Below are positions 43,751-52,017 of a DNA stretch of 64,000 nucleotides, in pieces (position 1 is the first letter of the stretch; every line of letters begins with the position of its first letter). Location of the stretch: the NCBI GenBank assembly GCA_018268755.1, contig JAFDVW010000007.1, positions 186,001-250,000 on the forward strand, read 5' to 3'. The notes beneath the pieces were generated by a model. The model was not told the DNA's origin. It saw nothing but the letters and a program-made list of their open reading frames with translations, and made no database searches. A program made the translations under genes and the position numbers. This DNA comes from Acidobacteriota bacterium (GTDB lineage Bacteria > Acidobacteriota > Terriglobia > Terriglobales > Acidobacteriaceae).

Positions 43751-45502
43751 TCAGACCTGCGGCCGGCTTGCGGCCGGCTCCAGCACCGGCTCCGTCGCCA
43801 AAGGCAATTGGAAGTAGAAGGTAGACCCGTGGTTCAGTTCGCTCTCGGCGCGGATGGTCCCGCCATGCGCCAAAACAATGTGTTTGGCGATGGCCAGCCC
43901 CAGCCCGGTCCCACCGGATTCCCGGGAGCGGGCCTTGTCCACCCGGTAAAAGCGCTCGAACAGACGGGGCAAGTGTTCCGAGGGTATGCCCGGCCCAAAG
44001 TCGCGCACAAAGAATTCCACTCCATGCTCCGCCGGCCGGGACCCCAGAAGGATCTTGCCCCCCGTCCCACCGTATTTCAGAGCATTGTCAATCAGGTTGG
44101 AAAAGATCTGGTACATGGCCTCGCGGTCCGCGTTCACGGCCTGGCTGGCGATGTTCTCGACTTGTAATTCAATGCCCTGCGACCTGGCCCGTTCGCGGAA
44201 GTTTAAGAGCGCCTCCTGCAGAAGCTCCCCGGGCAGCACCGGCTGAATATCGAAACGGTGCTCTCCGGATTCCACCCGCGCCAGGGCCAGCAGGTCCTCG
44301 GTCAGCCGGGACATGCGCATGGCGTTCTTGCGGATGATTTCCAGAAACTCCCGGGTATGCCCATCCTCAGAAATACTGTCGAGCAAGGTTTCGGTGTATC
44401 CCTGGATGGAAGTGAGCGGGGTCCGCAGCTCATGCGATACGTTGGCGATAAAATCGCGCCGCGTCTTTTCCACCCGTTCGGTCTCGGTCAGGTCGCGCAG
44501 CACGGCGACCGAACCTCCTCCCGGCAGAGGCGCCGCGGTCACGTCGAAGGTCCGGCCCGGCACCAGGGACAAGGCCCGGGCCGTGCTTACCGTGCGCGTT
44601 TCATTCGCGGTACGCACCGCGCGCAGAAAATCCGGATCGCGCACCGTCTCGACAATGGGCGCGCTCAAGCGGGTGCGCTGCGGCACCAGACGATTCATGC
44701 TCTGGTTGGCCCACTGCACACGGTCGTCCTCACCCACGGCAATCACCGCGTCCTGCATGCTGTTCAGTAGGGTCTCCAGCTGGCGGCGGCTGGTTTGCAG
44801 GGCGGCGAAGTTGGCCTCCAGCTGGCGCGCCGTCTTATCCAGCGAACCCGCCATCTTGCCGATTTCATCGCCGGAGGTTTCTGCAATGCGCGCGCTCAGG
44901 TCGCCCTCGGCCACTTGCCCGGCAAACTGCACAATCCTCCGCAAGCGACGCGCGGTGGTCTCAGCCGCAATGGCGGCCAGGACCAGGGCGAGACAAAACG
45001 CAACGGCCGAAGCTAAGAGCAGAGTGCGCCTTACTTGCGCGGTGGCCGCTTCAATATCGGAAAGCGGATAGGCCAGACGTACCGCCCCGCCGGGAATGGG
45101 CGCCGCAACATAAAGAAACGGCACCCCCACGGTCCGGCTCTCGCGCATGTTGCTGCCGATTTCCCCCCGCAGGGCCGCGACGAACTCCGGCCGCAGGGCA
45201 TGATTTTCCATGGCCGAGGCCTGCGCTTCGGAATCCGCCAGCACGTTGCCCTTCGCGTCCACCACGGTGGCGCGCGCGCCCGCGGCTTGCGCTTCCTGTC
45301 CTACGATGTCCGCCAGAGGGTGCACTCGGTCGCTCTGTACCCGATTGGCGAACAGGACCGTCTTCTGCTGTAAGTTCCGTTCGATCTCCGTTCGCAGCGA
45401 ACGCTCCCAGGCCCGGCGAATGGAGAAGTCCAGAGTGACGGTGGCCGCGGCAATGACCACGGCAAACGCCAACAGCAGCTTGAAGAAGATGCGGTTCCTC
45501 AC
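43751..45502 (-). CDS. phoR: PhoR-like sensor histidine kinase
   Basis: Membrane sensor kinase of 583 residues: TM1 at ~7-27, periplasmic loop to ~155, TM2 at ~160-180, HAMP ~181-235, PAS ~242-340, HisKA and HATPase_c. The phosphoacceptor is His357 in NVSHELRTPLTSIQGY. ATP-binding boxes include DNALKYGG, FVRDFGPGIP and GGTGLGLAIAKHIV. Its ATG overlaps the stop of the upstream regulator gene (ATGA). Probable role: phosphate-starvation sensing, inferred from the paired PhoB-type regulator and nearby phoU. Confidence 0.92.
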   Translation of the reverse strand: MRNRIFFKLLLAFAVVIAAATVTLDFSIRRAWERSLRTEIERNLQQKTVLFANRVQSDRVHPLADIVGQEAQAAGARATVVDAKGNVLADSEAQASAMENHALRPEFVAALRGEIGSNMRESRTVGVPFLYVAAPIPGGAVRLAYPLSDIEAATAQVRRTLLLASAVAFCLALVLAAIAAETTARRLRRIVQFAGQVAEGDLSARIAETSGDEIGKMAGSLDKTARQLEANFAALQTSRRQLETLLNSMQDAVIAVGEDDRVQWANQSMNRLVPQRTRLSAPIVETVRDPDFLRAVRTANETRTVSTARALSLVPGRTFDVTAAPLPGGGSVAVLRDLTETERVEKTRRDFIANVSHELRTPLTSIQGYTETLLDSISEDGHTREFLEIIRKNAMRMSRLTEDLLALARVESGEHRFDIQPVLPGELLQEALLNFRERARSQGIELQVENIASQAVNADREAMYQIFSNLIDNALKYGGTGGKILLGSRPAEHGVEFFVRDFGPGIPSEHLPRLFERFYRVDKARSRESGGTGLGLAIAKHIVLAHGGTIRAESELNHGSTFYFQLPLATEPVLEPAASRPQV

Positions 45503-46191
45503 TTGGGGGCCTCAAAGCGATATCCCGCGCCACGTACCGTCCTGAGATAGCGGGGATTTTCCGGGTCGGGTTCAATTTTTTCCCGGATCCGCCGCACATA
45601 CACATCCACGGAGCGGGGCGTCACAAAGGCCGTGTCCCGCCACACGGAATCCAGCAGCTGATCGCGGGTAAATACCCGCCCCAGATGGCGCACAAAATAA
45701 TCGAGCAGGCGGAATTCCGTCGCCGTGGTGGGAATGACCGCCCCCGACACGGTCAGGGTCATGGCCCCGGGATCAATTTCGATGTCTCCGATTTTGACCG
45801 GGGTCTGCGGCAACGGCCGCTCAAAGCGGCGCAGCACGGCCTTGACCCGCGCCACCAGCTCGCGCGGACTAAAGGGCTTAGGGATATAGTCGTCCGCACC
45901 CAGTTCGAGTCCCAGGATGCGATCGGCCTCGCTGTTTTTTGCGGTGAGGAAAATTACCGGAATGGGCGCCAGGGCCGGGGTCTGGCGAATCTGCCGGCAC
46001 AGCTCCAGCCCGTCTTTGCCGGGAACCATGATGTCGAGGACAAACAGCGCCGGGCGCTGCCGCTCCGATTCCGCCACGACCGTGCCGCCGCTGGGAAATA
46101 CTTTTACGCCGAATCCGGCACTTTCCAGATGATGGCGCACCAGCCGGGAAATATCGGGATCGTCTTCCACCACAAAAATGGTCGGCTTCAC
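45499..46191 (-). CDS. phoB: PhoB-like response regulator
   Basis: OmpR-type regulator of 230 residues from a GTG at 46191. Receiver: PTIFVVEDDPDISRLV, phosphoacceptor Asp in ALFVLDIMVPGKDG, Lys in YIPKPFS. The C-terminal winged helix is complete (LDSVWRDTAFVTPRSVDVYVRRIREK, then TVRGAGYRFEAPK). It contrasts with the truncated helix in the 35645 chimera. It is translationally coupled to phoR through a 4-base overlap. Pho-box targets are not seen in the window. Confidence 0.92.
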   Translation of the reverse strand: MKPTIFVVEDDPDISRLVRHHLESAGFGVKVFPSGGTVVAESERQRPALFVLDIMVPGKDGLELCRQIRQTPALAPIPVIFLTAKNSEADRILGLELGADDYIPKPFSPRELVARVKAVLRRFERPLPQTPVKIGDIEIDPGAMTLTVSGAVIPTTATEFRLLDYFVRHLGRVFTRDQLLDSVWRDTAFVTPRSVDVYVRRIREKIEPDPENPRYLRTVRGAGYRFEAPK

Positions 46192-46276
46192 GCAGCTATT
46201 GTAACGGGCTGACGGCCTTGCGAATAGGGCCGTCCGGTGGGGAAATTCCGGCCCTTTCACCGCCCCCGGCACACCT

Positions 46277-48280
46277 TTAAGACATCACCAGGTTCCCGCG
46301 GCGGTCCACCTGGAAACTCATGCCTTGCGGTACCACCGTGGTAGCGCTGTATTCGTGGACAATCGCCGGCCCGCGATAGACTTTCCCTGGCCACAAATCC
46401 TCGCGAGAATGCATCCTTGCCGGCCCCAATCGGCCGTCGAAGTACACGGCTGTTTTCTCCACTTTTCGCGCCTCCATTTTGCCGGCCGATTTCCTGAAGC
46501 TGCCCGCAACCGTCCGGGCCAGCGGCGACTTCACCGTCGCCCGCACTCGCAAGGTGACCAGCTCCAGTTCCCGCCCGTCGTAGGCATAGCCATAGCGCTT
46601 TTGGTGCTCATGGGCAAAATCCTCAACCAACCCAGGGCTGTAAGGAATATTGAGTTCGTATCCCTGACCGCGATAGCGCACATCCACAGACCGCTGATAA
46701 TGGACGCTCCCCATCCACTGTTCCGCGGCGAAATCGCCCTCCGCCCGCCGGCGCAGGGCGAGGAATTCCCCCTCCAGCTTCTCCTGCGGAAGCTTGCCGC
46801 CGACTCTCCACAACACGGTGCGCGAATAATCTTTGACCACATCGCTCACCAGGATGCCGAAGGCAGAAAGCGCTCCCGGCAGGGCAGGCACGATCACCTT
46901 CGGAATGCGCAAGGACCGCGCCAGCTCGCAGGCATGCAGGCCGCCCGCGCCGCCGAAAGCGGCCAGCGCGAATTGCCGCGGATCATGCCCCTTTTCAATG
47001 GAGACCACCCGAATAGCTTTCTCCATGGTCGCGTTCACCACACGCACCACTCCGGCGGCAAACTGTTCCAGCTTGAGGGAAGACTGATTTTTCTTCAGCC
47101 ACTCCGTCACCACCCGGCGGGTGCGCTGCAGGTCGAGGGTGAACTCCCCACCCAGAAATCGGTGTGGCGGCAGGCGCCCCAACAACAAGTTTGCATCCGT
47201 AACCGTGGGCTGCATGCCTTTGCCATAGCAAATCGGACCGGGATCGGCCGCGGCGGATTCCGGCCCCACCCGCAAAGCGCCGGCCGCGTCAAAGCGGGCG
47301 ATCGAGCCTCCCCCGGCCCCGACCGTATGAATATCGAGCAGAGGAACCCCCACCGGGAACCCGGCGATCTGCGCCTGATGACTGGCATGGAAGGCGCCAT
47401 CCACCAGGGCCACATCCGTCGAGGTGCCACCCATATCGAATGTGATGATGCGCTCCACCCCGCCGGCGCGCGCCATGGCGGCCGCGCCTACGACCCCGCC
47501 GGCTGGCCCGGAGAGCACGGTGCGCACCGGCTCCCGCGCCGCGGTGCGCAGAGCGGTGATGCCTCCACTGGACTGCATCACAAACACGCGCGCCTTACCG
47601 CCTCCACGGCCGGCTTGCTTCTCCAGGTTGTCCAGGTAGTGCTGCATCACGGGCTGCAGGTAGGCGTTCATCACCACCGTGCTGGTGCGTTCATACTCAC
47701 GGAACTCGGGCAGGATTTGATGGGACACGGAAAGGGGAAGGCCCAGGGTTTGCAGGTTCTGAGCAATGGCGCGCTCATTTTCCGGATTGGCAAAAGAAAA
47801 CAACAAGGAAATCGCGATGGCTTCCGGGTTCTTTCCACCCACCCTGCTGCGCAGGGCCCGCAAGTCCGCTTTGGTGGGAGAGCGCAAAATCGTTCCCTCA
47901 CTGGCGGTGCGCTCTTCGACGCCGAAACGTAAATCTGCCGCCACCAGCGGTTCCACCCGATCGAAGAAAAAGTCGTAGAGTGCCGGCCGGGCCTGGCGGC
48001 CGATTTCGATGGCGTCTTCGAAGCCCGCGGTGGTGACCAGGGCCACACGCGCGCCTTTGCGCTGCAGCAGCGTGTTGGTCCCCACCGTAGTGCCGTGCAG
48101 GAGCGTGAAGTTCTGGGCGCCGACTGCCTCCAGAACCTGCAAAATCGCCTGCGAGGGATCGGCCGGGGTGGAAAAAACCTTCCGCATGCGCACTCGCCCC
48201 CGCTCCATCCAAACACAGTCGGTAAATGTGCCGCCGGTGTCGATGGCAATGCGCAGGGGCGTTTGGCTGGACCGGGCCAT
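46277..48280 (-). CDS. Hydantoinase A / oxoprolinase-family ATPase
   Basis: About 667 residues from ATG 48280; an ATG at 48310 is equally open. Domains: N-terminal Hydant_A_N with RIAIDTGGTFTDCVW, the central ATPase/hydantoinase domain with IITFDMGGTSTDVALVDG and GAGGGSIARFDAAG, and the C-terminal hydantoinase half. Family members hydrolyse N-methylhydantoin, 5-oxoproline or acetone-type substrates with ATP and usually need a HyuB partner. No hyuB is adjacent, so the pairing must be elsewhere or substrate use is different. Confidence 0.9.
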   Translation of the reverse strand: MARSSQTPLRIAIDTGGTFTDCVWMERGRVRMRKVFSTPADPSQAILQVLEAVGAQNFTLLHGTTVGTNTLLQRKGARVALVTTAGFEDAIEIGRQARPALYDFFFDRVEPLVAADLRFGVEERTASEGTILRSPTKADLRALRSRVGGKNPEAIAISLLFSFANPENERAIAQNLQTLGLPLSVSHQILPEFREYERTSTVVMNAYLQPVMQHYLDNLEKQAGRGGGKARVFVMQSSGGITALRTAAREPVRTVLSGPAGGVVGAAAMARAGGVERIITFDMGGTSTDVALVDGAFHASHQAQIAGFPVGVPLLDIHTVGAGGGSIARFDAAGALRVGPESAAADPGPICYGKGMQPTVTDANLLLGRLPPHRFLGGEFTLDLQRTRRVVTEWLKKNQSSLKLEQFAAGVVRVVNATMEKAIRVVSIEKGHDPRQFALAAFGGAGGLHACELARSLRIPKVIVPALPGALSAFGILVSDVVKDYSRTVLWRVGGKLPQEKLEGEFLALRRRAEGDFAAEQWMGSVHYQRSVDVRYRGQGYELNIPYSPGLVEDFAHEHQKRYGYAYDGRELELVTLRVRATVKSPLARTVAGSFRKSAGKMEARKVEKTAVYFDGRLGPARMHSREDLWPGKVYRGPAIVHEYSATTVVPQGMSFQVDRRGNLVMS

Positions 48281-48321
48281 GGGATTGGAACGATAGAGTA
48301 CCACTTGCATCCGCGCCCATG

Positions 48322-48352
48322 AAAAACGAGGCGTTGCCTGGGCAACGCCTCG
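48322..48352 (-). terminator. Rho-independent terminator after sucA
   Basis: Read on the minus strand: a 12-base-pair perfect stem (CGAGGCGTTGCC and its complement) with a two-base turn, followed by TTTTTC. It lies just downstream of the sucA stop at 48370 and before the hydantoinase gene. Confidence 0.85.
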
Positions 48353-48369
48353 ATTCGCGGAAAATGCGA

Positions 48370-50871
48370 TCAGCTCTTGGTAAAGGCCAGAGTGAGCAGC
48401 GTCTTTTGCTCCAGATCGTGCGCCTTGGAGGAACCCGTGGAAGGGCTGGCACTGGACGAGCGCTTCACCGAAAGCACCGTCTTATCGCCGGCAATGTGGC
48501 GCAGACGCGGCAGCACATAGAACAGCGCTCCCATATTGCCCGGCTCTTCCTGTACCCAGACAATTTCCCGGGCTTGCGGATGCCGCTCGAATTCCGCCAT
48601 CAGTTCGGCTTCCGGAAAAGGATAAATCTGCTCGAGGAACAGGATGGCAATCGAATAATCCTTGCGCTTCTTGCGCTCCATGCGCAATTCGTGGCCGATT
48701 TTCCCGGTGCAGACCAGGATGCGTTCCGCGTCCTGCGCCTCGTGGTCGGGCAGCACATTGCGGAAATGCGGCTGCGATAGCGCTTCCACCGGGGACGACG
48801 CGTCCGGATGGCGCAGCATGCTCTTGGGAGTAAACACCACCAGGGGCTTGCGCCAGGAACGCAGCGCCTGCCGCCGCAACAGGTGGAAATACTGCCCGGC
48901 ATTGGAAGGCTGGCAAATCTGGATATTGTGTCGCGCCGCCAGTTGCAGGAACCTTTCGATCCGGGCGCTGGAGTGCTCCGGCCCCTGCCCTTCATAACCA
49001 TGCGGCAGAAGCAGCACCACACCGGAGAGCAGTCCCCACTTGTCTTCGCCCGCGCTCACAAATTGGTCGATGACCGCCTGCGCCACGTTGGCGAAGTCAC
49101 CGAACTGCGCCTCCCACATGACCAGCGCCTCGGGATAGTCGCGGCTATAGCCGTACTCAAAGCCCAGCACACCGGCCTCGGAGAGCGAGGAATTATAAAT
49201 CTCGCAACGCGCCTGGCCCTCCTGAACGTGCTGCAAGGGGACGTACTCTTGTTCGTTTTCCGTGTCGAGCAACACCGAGTGCCGCTGATTGAAGGTGCCG
49301 CGGCGGCTGTCCTGCCCGCTGAGCCGCACCGGAACTCCCGCTTTGACCAGGCTGCCAAAGGCAATGGCCTCGGCCATGCCGTAGTCCAGGGCGCGTTTGC
49401 CTTTGCCCATTTCGGCGCGCTGCTCCAGCAGCTTCTGGATCTTGGGATGAATATGAAAGTCGGCCGGATAGGAAGTCAGACGCGCCGTGATCTCGCGAAT
49501 CTCCTCTCCCGTGAGTCCCGTCTCTACATCGAATTCCGGCTTGTAGCGTCCACCCTGATATTTGTCCCAATAGCTGGGCAGTTCGCGCAGCGTGGGTTTT
49601 TTGCGCACATGTTTGGCTTTGCCCTGCGCGGTTTCGTACTCGGTCCGCACCGCCTGCACCCTGGCCTGTACGTCATTCAGGCCCGTGTCTTCGGCATAGA
49701 TCTCCCAAAGCGGCGGATGCTCTTTGATCGCCTTATAAAGCAGCGGCTGGGTGATAGTGGGATCGTCCACTTCACTGTGCCCGTGGCGGCGGTAACCGAT
49801 GACATCTATCACCACGTCGCTGCCAAAGGCGTAGCGGTACTCCACCGCCAGTCGACCTACACGCACCACCGCATCGACATCTTCGCCGTTCACGTGAAAG
49901 ATCGGGATGTCCTGGCGGCGGGCAACTTGCGCGGAGAACCGCGATGAGTGCTCCTCCTGCGCATCGGTGGTAAACCCCAGGAGGTTATTCACGATGATAT
50001 GCACCGTGCCACCCACGCTATATCCCCGCAGTTCGGCCAGGTTCAGTACTTCGGCGGTAATTCCTTGCCCGGCGAATGCAGCGTCCCCGTGCACCAGGAG
50101 CGGCAGATACTTCTGCGTGCCACCTTCCCCGGCGCGGTCCTGTTTGGCGCGCGACCGCCCCACCGTGACCGGGTCTACGGCCTCCAAATGGCTGGGGTTC
50201 GACACGAGATGGATGTGTACTTTGGCCCCCGAGCGCGTGGCATATTCGCCCGTGGCCCCCATGTGATATTTCACGTCGCCGCTGCCCAGCACGCTGCGCG
50301 GGTCCACATCTTCAAAGCCGGCAAAGACTTCTTCCGCGGCGCGCTTGGCCACCTGCACGATGACATTGAGGCGCCCGCGATGGCTCATGCCCATCACCAG
50401 TTCCACCGCGCCTTTTTCCCCGGCGGTCTCAATGATCTCGTCCACCAGTGGGATCAGTGCGGTCACGCCCTCCAGAGAAAACCGCTTGTTGCCCAGATAT
50501 CGCTGCTGCAAGACCTGCTCGAAGAGGTCCGCCCGAATCAATTGGTCGAGCACGTGTTCCTGGTTTACCTCGGCAGCCTCGCCTTCCATACGTTCCTGGA
50601 TCCAGCGGCGGCGTACCGGGTCGGCAATATGCATGAACTCCACACCCACGGTGCCGGCATACACCCGCCTGGCCTCGTGGGCGAATTCGCTGTCGCCCTG
50701 CAGTTCCGCCTGGGGAACGGGGCGCAGAAAGCCGAGTGGGTCCAGGTCTGCTTCGAGATATCCCCAGCGGCGAAATGCGTCGAACACCTGCTCCCGCTGG
50801 TGGTTGGAAAGATTGGAGGTCGGTTGGGCGGCTTTGCCGGCCGCAGGAGCTTGGGTCAATCCGGATGCCAT
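48370..50871 (-). CDS. sucA: 2-oxoglutarate dehydrogenase E1 component
   Basis: Thiamine-diphosphate E1 of the TCA-cycle 2-oxoglutarate dehydrogenase complex. Diagnostic blocks: VMGMSHRGRLNVIVQVA, HGDAAFAGQGITAEV, YRRHGHSEVDDPTITQP and the SGQDSRRGTFNQRHSV transketolase region. At 833 residues it is shorter than E. coli SucA (933), mainly at the N-terminal E2-binding end. sucB and lpd genes are not adjacent. Function is clear; the short N-terminus may change contact with E2. Confidence 0.95.
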   Translation of the reverse strand: MASGLTQAPAAGKAAQPTSNLSNHQREQVFDAFRRWGYLEADLDPLGFLRPVPQAELQGDSEFAHEARRVYAGTVGVEFMHIADPVRRRWIQERMEGEAAEVNQEHVLDQLIRADLFEQVLQQRYLGNKRFSLEGVTALIPLVDEIIETAGEKGAVELVMGMSHRGRLNVIVQVAKRAAEEVFAGFEDVDPRSVLGSGDVKYHMGATGEYATRSGAKVHIHLVSNPSHLEAVDPVTVGRSRAKQDRAGEGGTQKYLPLLVHGDAAFAGQGITAEVLNLAELRGYSVGGTVHIIVNNLLGFTTDAQEEHSSRFSAQVARRQDIPIFHVNGEDVDAVVRVGRLAVEYRYAFGSDVVIDVIGYRRHGHSEVDDPTITQPLLYKAIKEHPPLWEIYAEDTGLNDVQARVQAVRTEYETAQGKAKHVRKKPTLRELPSYWDKYQGGRYKPEFDVETGLTGEEIREITARLTSYPADFHIHPKIQKLLEQRAEMGKGKRALDYGMAEAIAFGSLVKAGVPVRLSGQDSRRGTFNQRHSVLLDTENEQEYVPLQHVQEGQARCEIYNSSLSEAGVLGFEYGYSRDYPEALVMWEAQFGDFANVAQAVIDQFVSAGEDKWGLLSGVVLLLPHGYEGQGPEHSSARIERFLQLAARHNIQICQPSNAGQYFHLLRRQALRSWRKPLVVFTPKSMLRHPDASSPVEALSQPHFRNVLPDHEAQDAERILVCTGKIGHELRMERKKRKDYSIAILFLEQIYPFPEAELMAEFERHPQAREIVWVQEEPGNMGALFYVLPRLRHIAGDKTVLSVKRSSSASPSTGSSKAHDLEQKTLLTLAFTKS

Positions 50872-51043
50872 AGGTCTTTGCTTATAGGATAAAGGATGCG
50901 GCCGAGATTTGCTGGATTCAGGGGAGACCCGAAAGTCACGTCCCGGCCCCGGCCCCCAGATTGCGGGTCGTGCTTGCCGGGAAACTGCCCTTCTGCGGCA
51001 TCGCCCGGTCTATACTGAGCTGCCGACTGGCGCGAAAACCTCC

Positions 51044-51862
51044 ATGCCCACTTCCCCCGTAAATGCTGGCGCCCCAATACTTTTGGGCATTCCCTTCGAC
51101 GCGAATTCCTCCTATCGGCGCGGCCCGGCGGCCGCCCCACCCTTGCTTCGGCGCGCCCTCACCTGCGACGCCAGCAATTCCTGGACGGAAACCGGCGTCA
51201 ACCTGGGCGTTCCCGGCAGCTACGACGATGCCGGCGACTTGCCGTTGCCGGACGACACCTCCGCTTTCCCGCTGATCGAACAACGCGTGGGCGAACTCAT
51301 CGATCAGGGGCTGCGGCCGGTTTGCCTGGGCGGAGACCATTCCGTGACGTACCCGATTGTGCGGGCTTTCGGAGCACGGTATCCCAATCTCACCGTGGTG
51401 CATTTCGACGCGCACCCCGACCTCTATGACGAGTTTGAAGGCAGCCGTTATTCTCATGCCTGCCCCTTCGCCCGCATCATGGAAGAAGGATGCGCTCGGC
51501 GTCTGCTACAACTCGGCATCCGCACCATGGTGCCGCACCAGCGCCAACAGGCGGCCCGCTTCGGCGTCGAAGTTGTGGAAATGCACCAGCTCCCCGCTAC
51601 TGCGAAGCTGGCATTCGACGGGCCGGTCTATCTCACTTTTGATGTGGACGTGCTTGACCCGGCTTTTGCTCCCGGCGTTTCCCATCGCGAACCGGGAGGC
51701 ATGTCGGTACGCGAGGCGCTGCAGCATCTCCACGCCATTCAAGGCCATATCGTGGGCGCTGATCTGGTGGAATTCAATCCTGTACAGGATATTTCCGGGC
51801 TCACCGAAACCGTCTGCGGCAAGCTGCTCAAGGAAATTCTGGGCAGGATGCTCGCCGGCTAG
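51044..51862 (+). CDS. Agmatinase/arginase-family ureohydrolase
   Basis: Manganese ureohydrolase of 272 residues, the length of agmatinase. Metal-binding blocks are complete: GGDHSVTYPIV, VVHFDAHPDLYD and YLTFDVDVLDPAFAPGVSHREPGG, giving the His and Asp ligands. The product releases urea from agmatine, guanidinobutyrate or a related compound; specificity is not fixed by eye. The start at 51044 is the first ATG with family-like sequence following (APILLGIPFDANSSYRRGP). Confidence 0.9.
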   Translation: MPTSPVNAGAPILLGIPFDANSSYRRGPAAAPPLLRRALTCDASNSWTETGVNLGVPGSYDDAGDLPLPDDTSAFPLIEQRVGELIDQGLRPVCLGGDHSVTYPIVRAFGARYPNLTVVHFDAHPDLYDEFEGSRYSHACPFARIMEEGCARRLLQLGIRTMVPHQRQQAARFGVEVVEMHQLPATAKLAFDGPVYLTFDVDVLDPAFAPGVSHREPGGMSVREALQHLHAIQGHIVGADLVEFNPVQDISGLTETVCGKLLKEILGRMLAG

Positions 51863-52017
51863 AATTCGCCGCTGCATTCGGGAACTCCAGTCTTTTTTTT
51901 CGCGTAATGAGGAACAGGGATAGGTGTCGGCCGGCGAAAGTAGTGATCCACGCATTGCGTTGACTAGAACGTAAGCGCAGCCTACCATTCAAAAACACTG
52001 AAGGAGCCACGAAATCC

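Noticed and set aside
46325..47932. Long plus-strand open frame of about 535 codons
   Set aside because: It lies fully antisense to the hydantoinase gene, whose domains are clear. The product is His/Arg/Gln-rich with no family motif, a usual shadow in GC-rich DNA.
48808..50892. Two long plus-strand frames over sucA
   Set aside because: Antisense to a well-supported sucA; sequence composition is random-like (His/Leu/Arg-rich).
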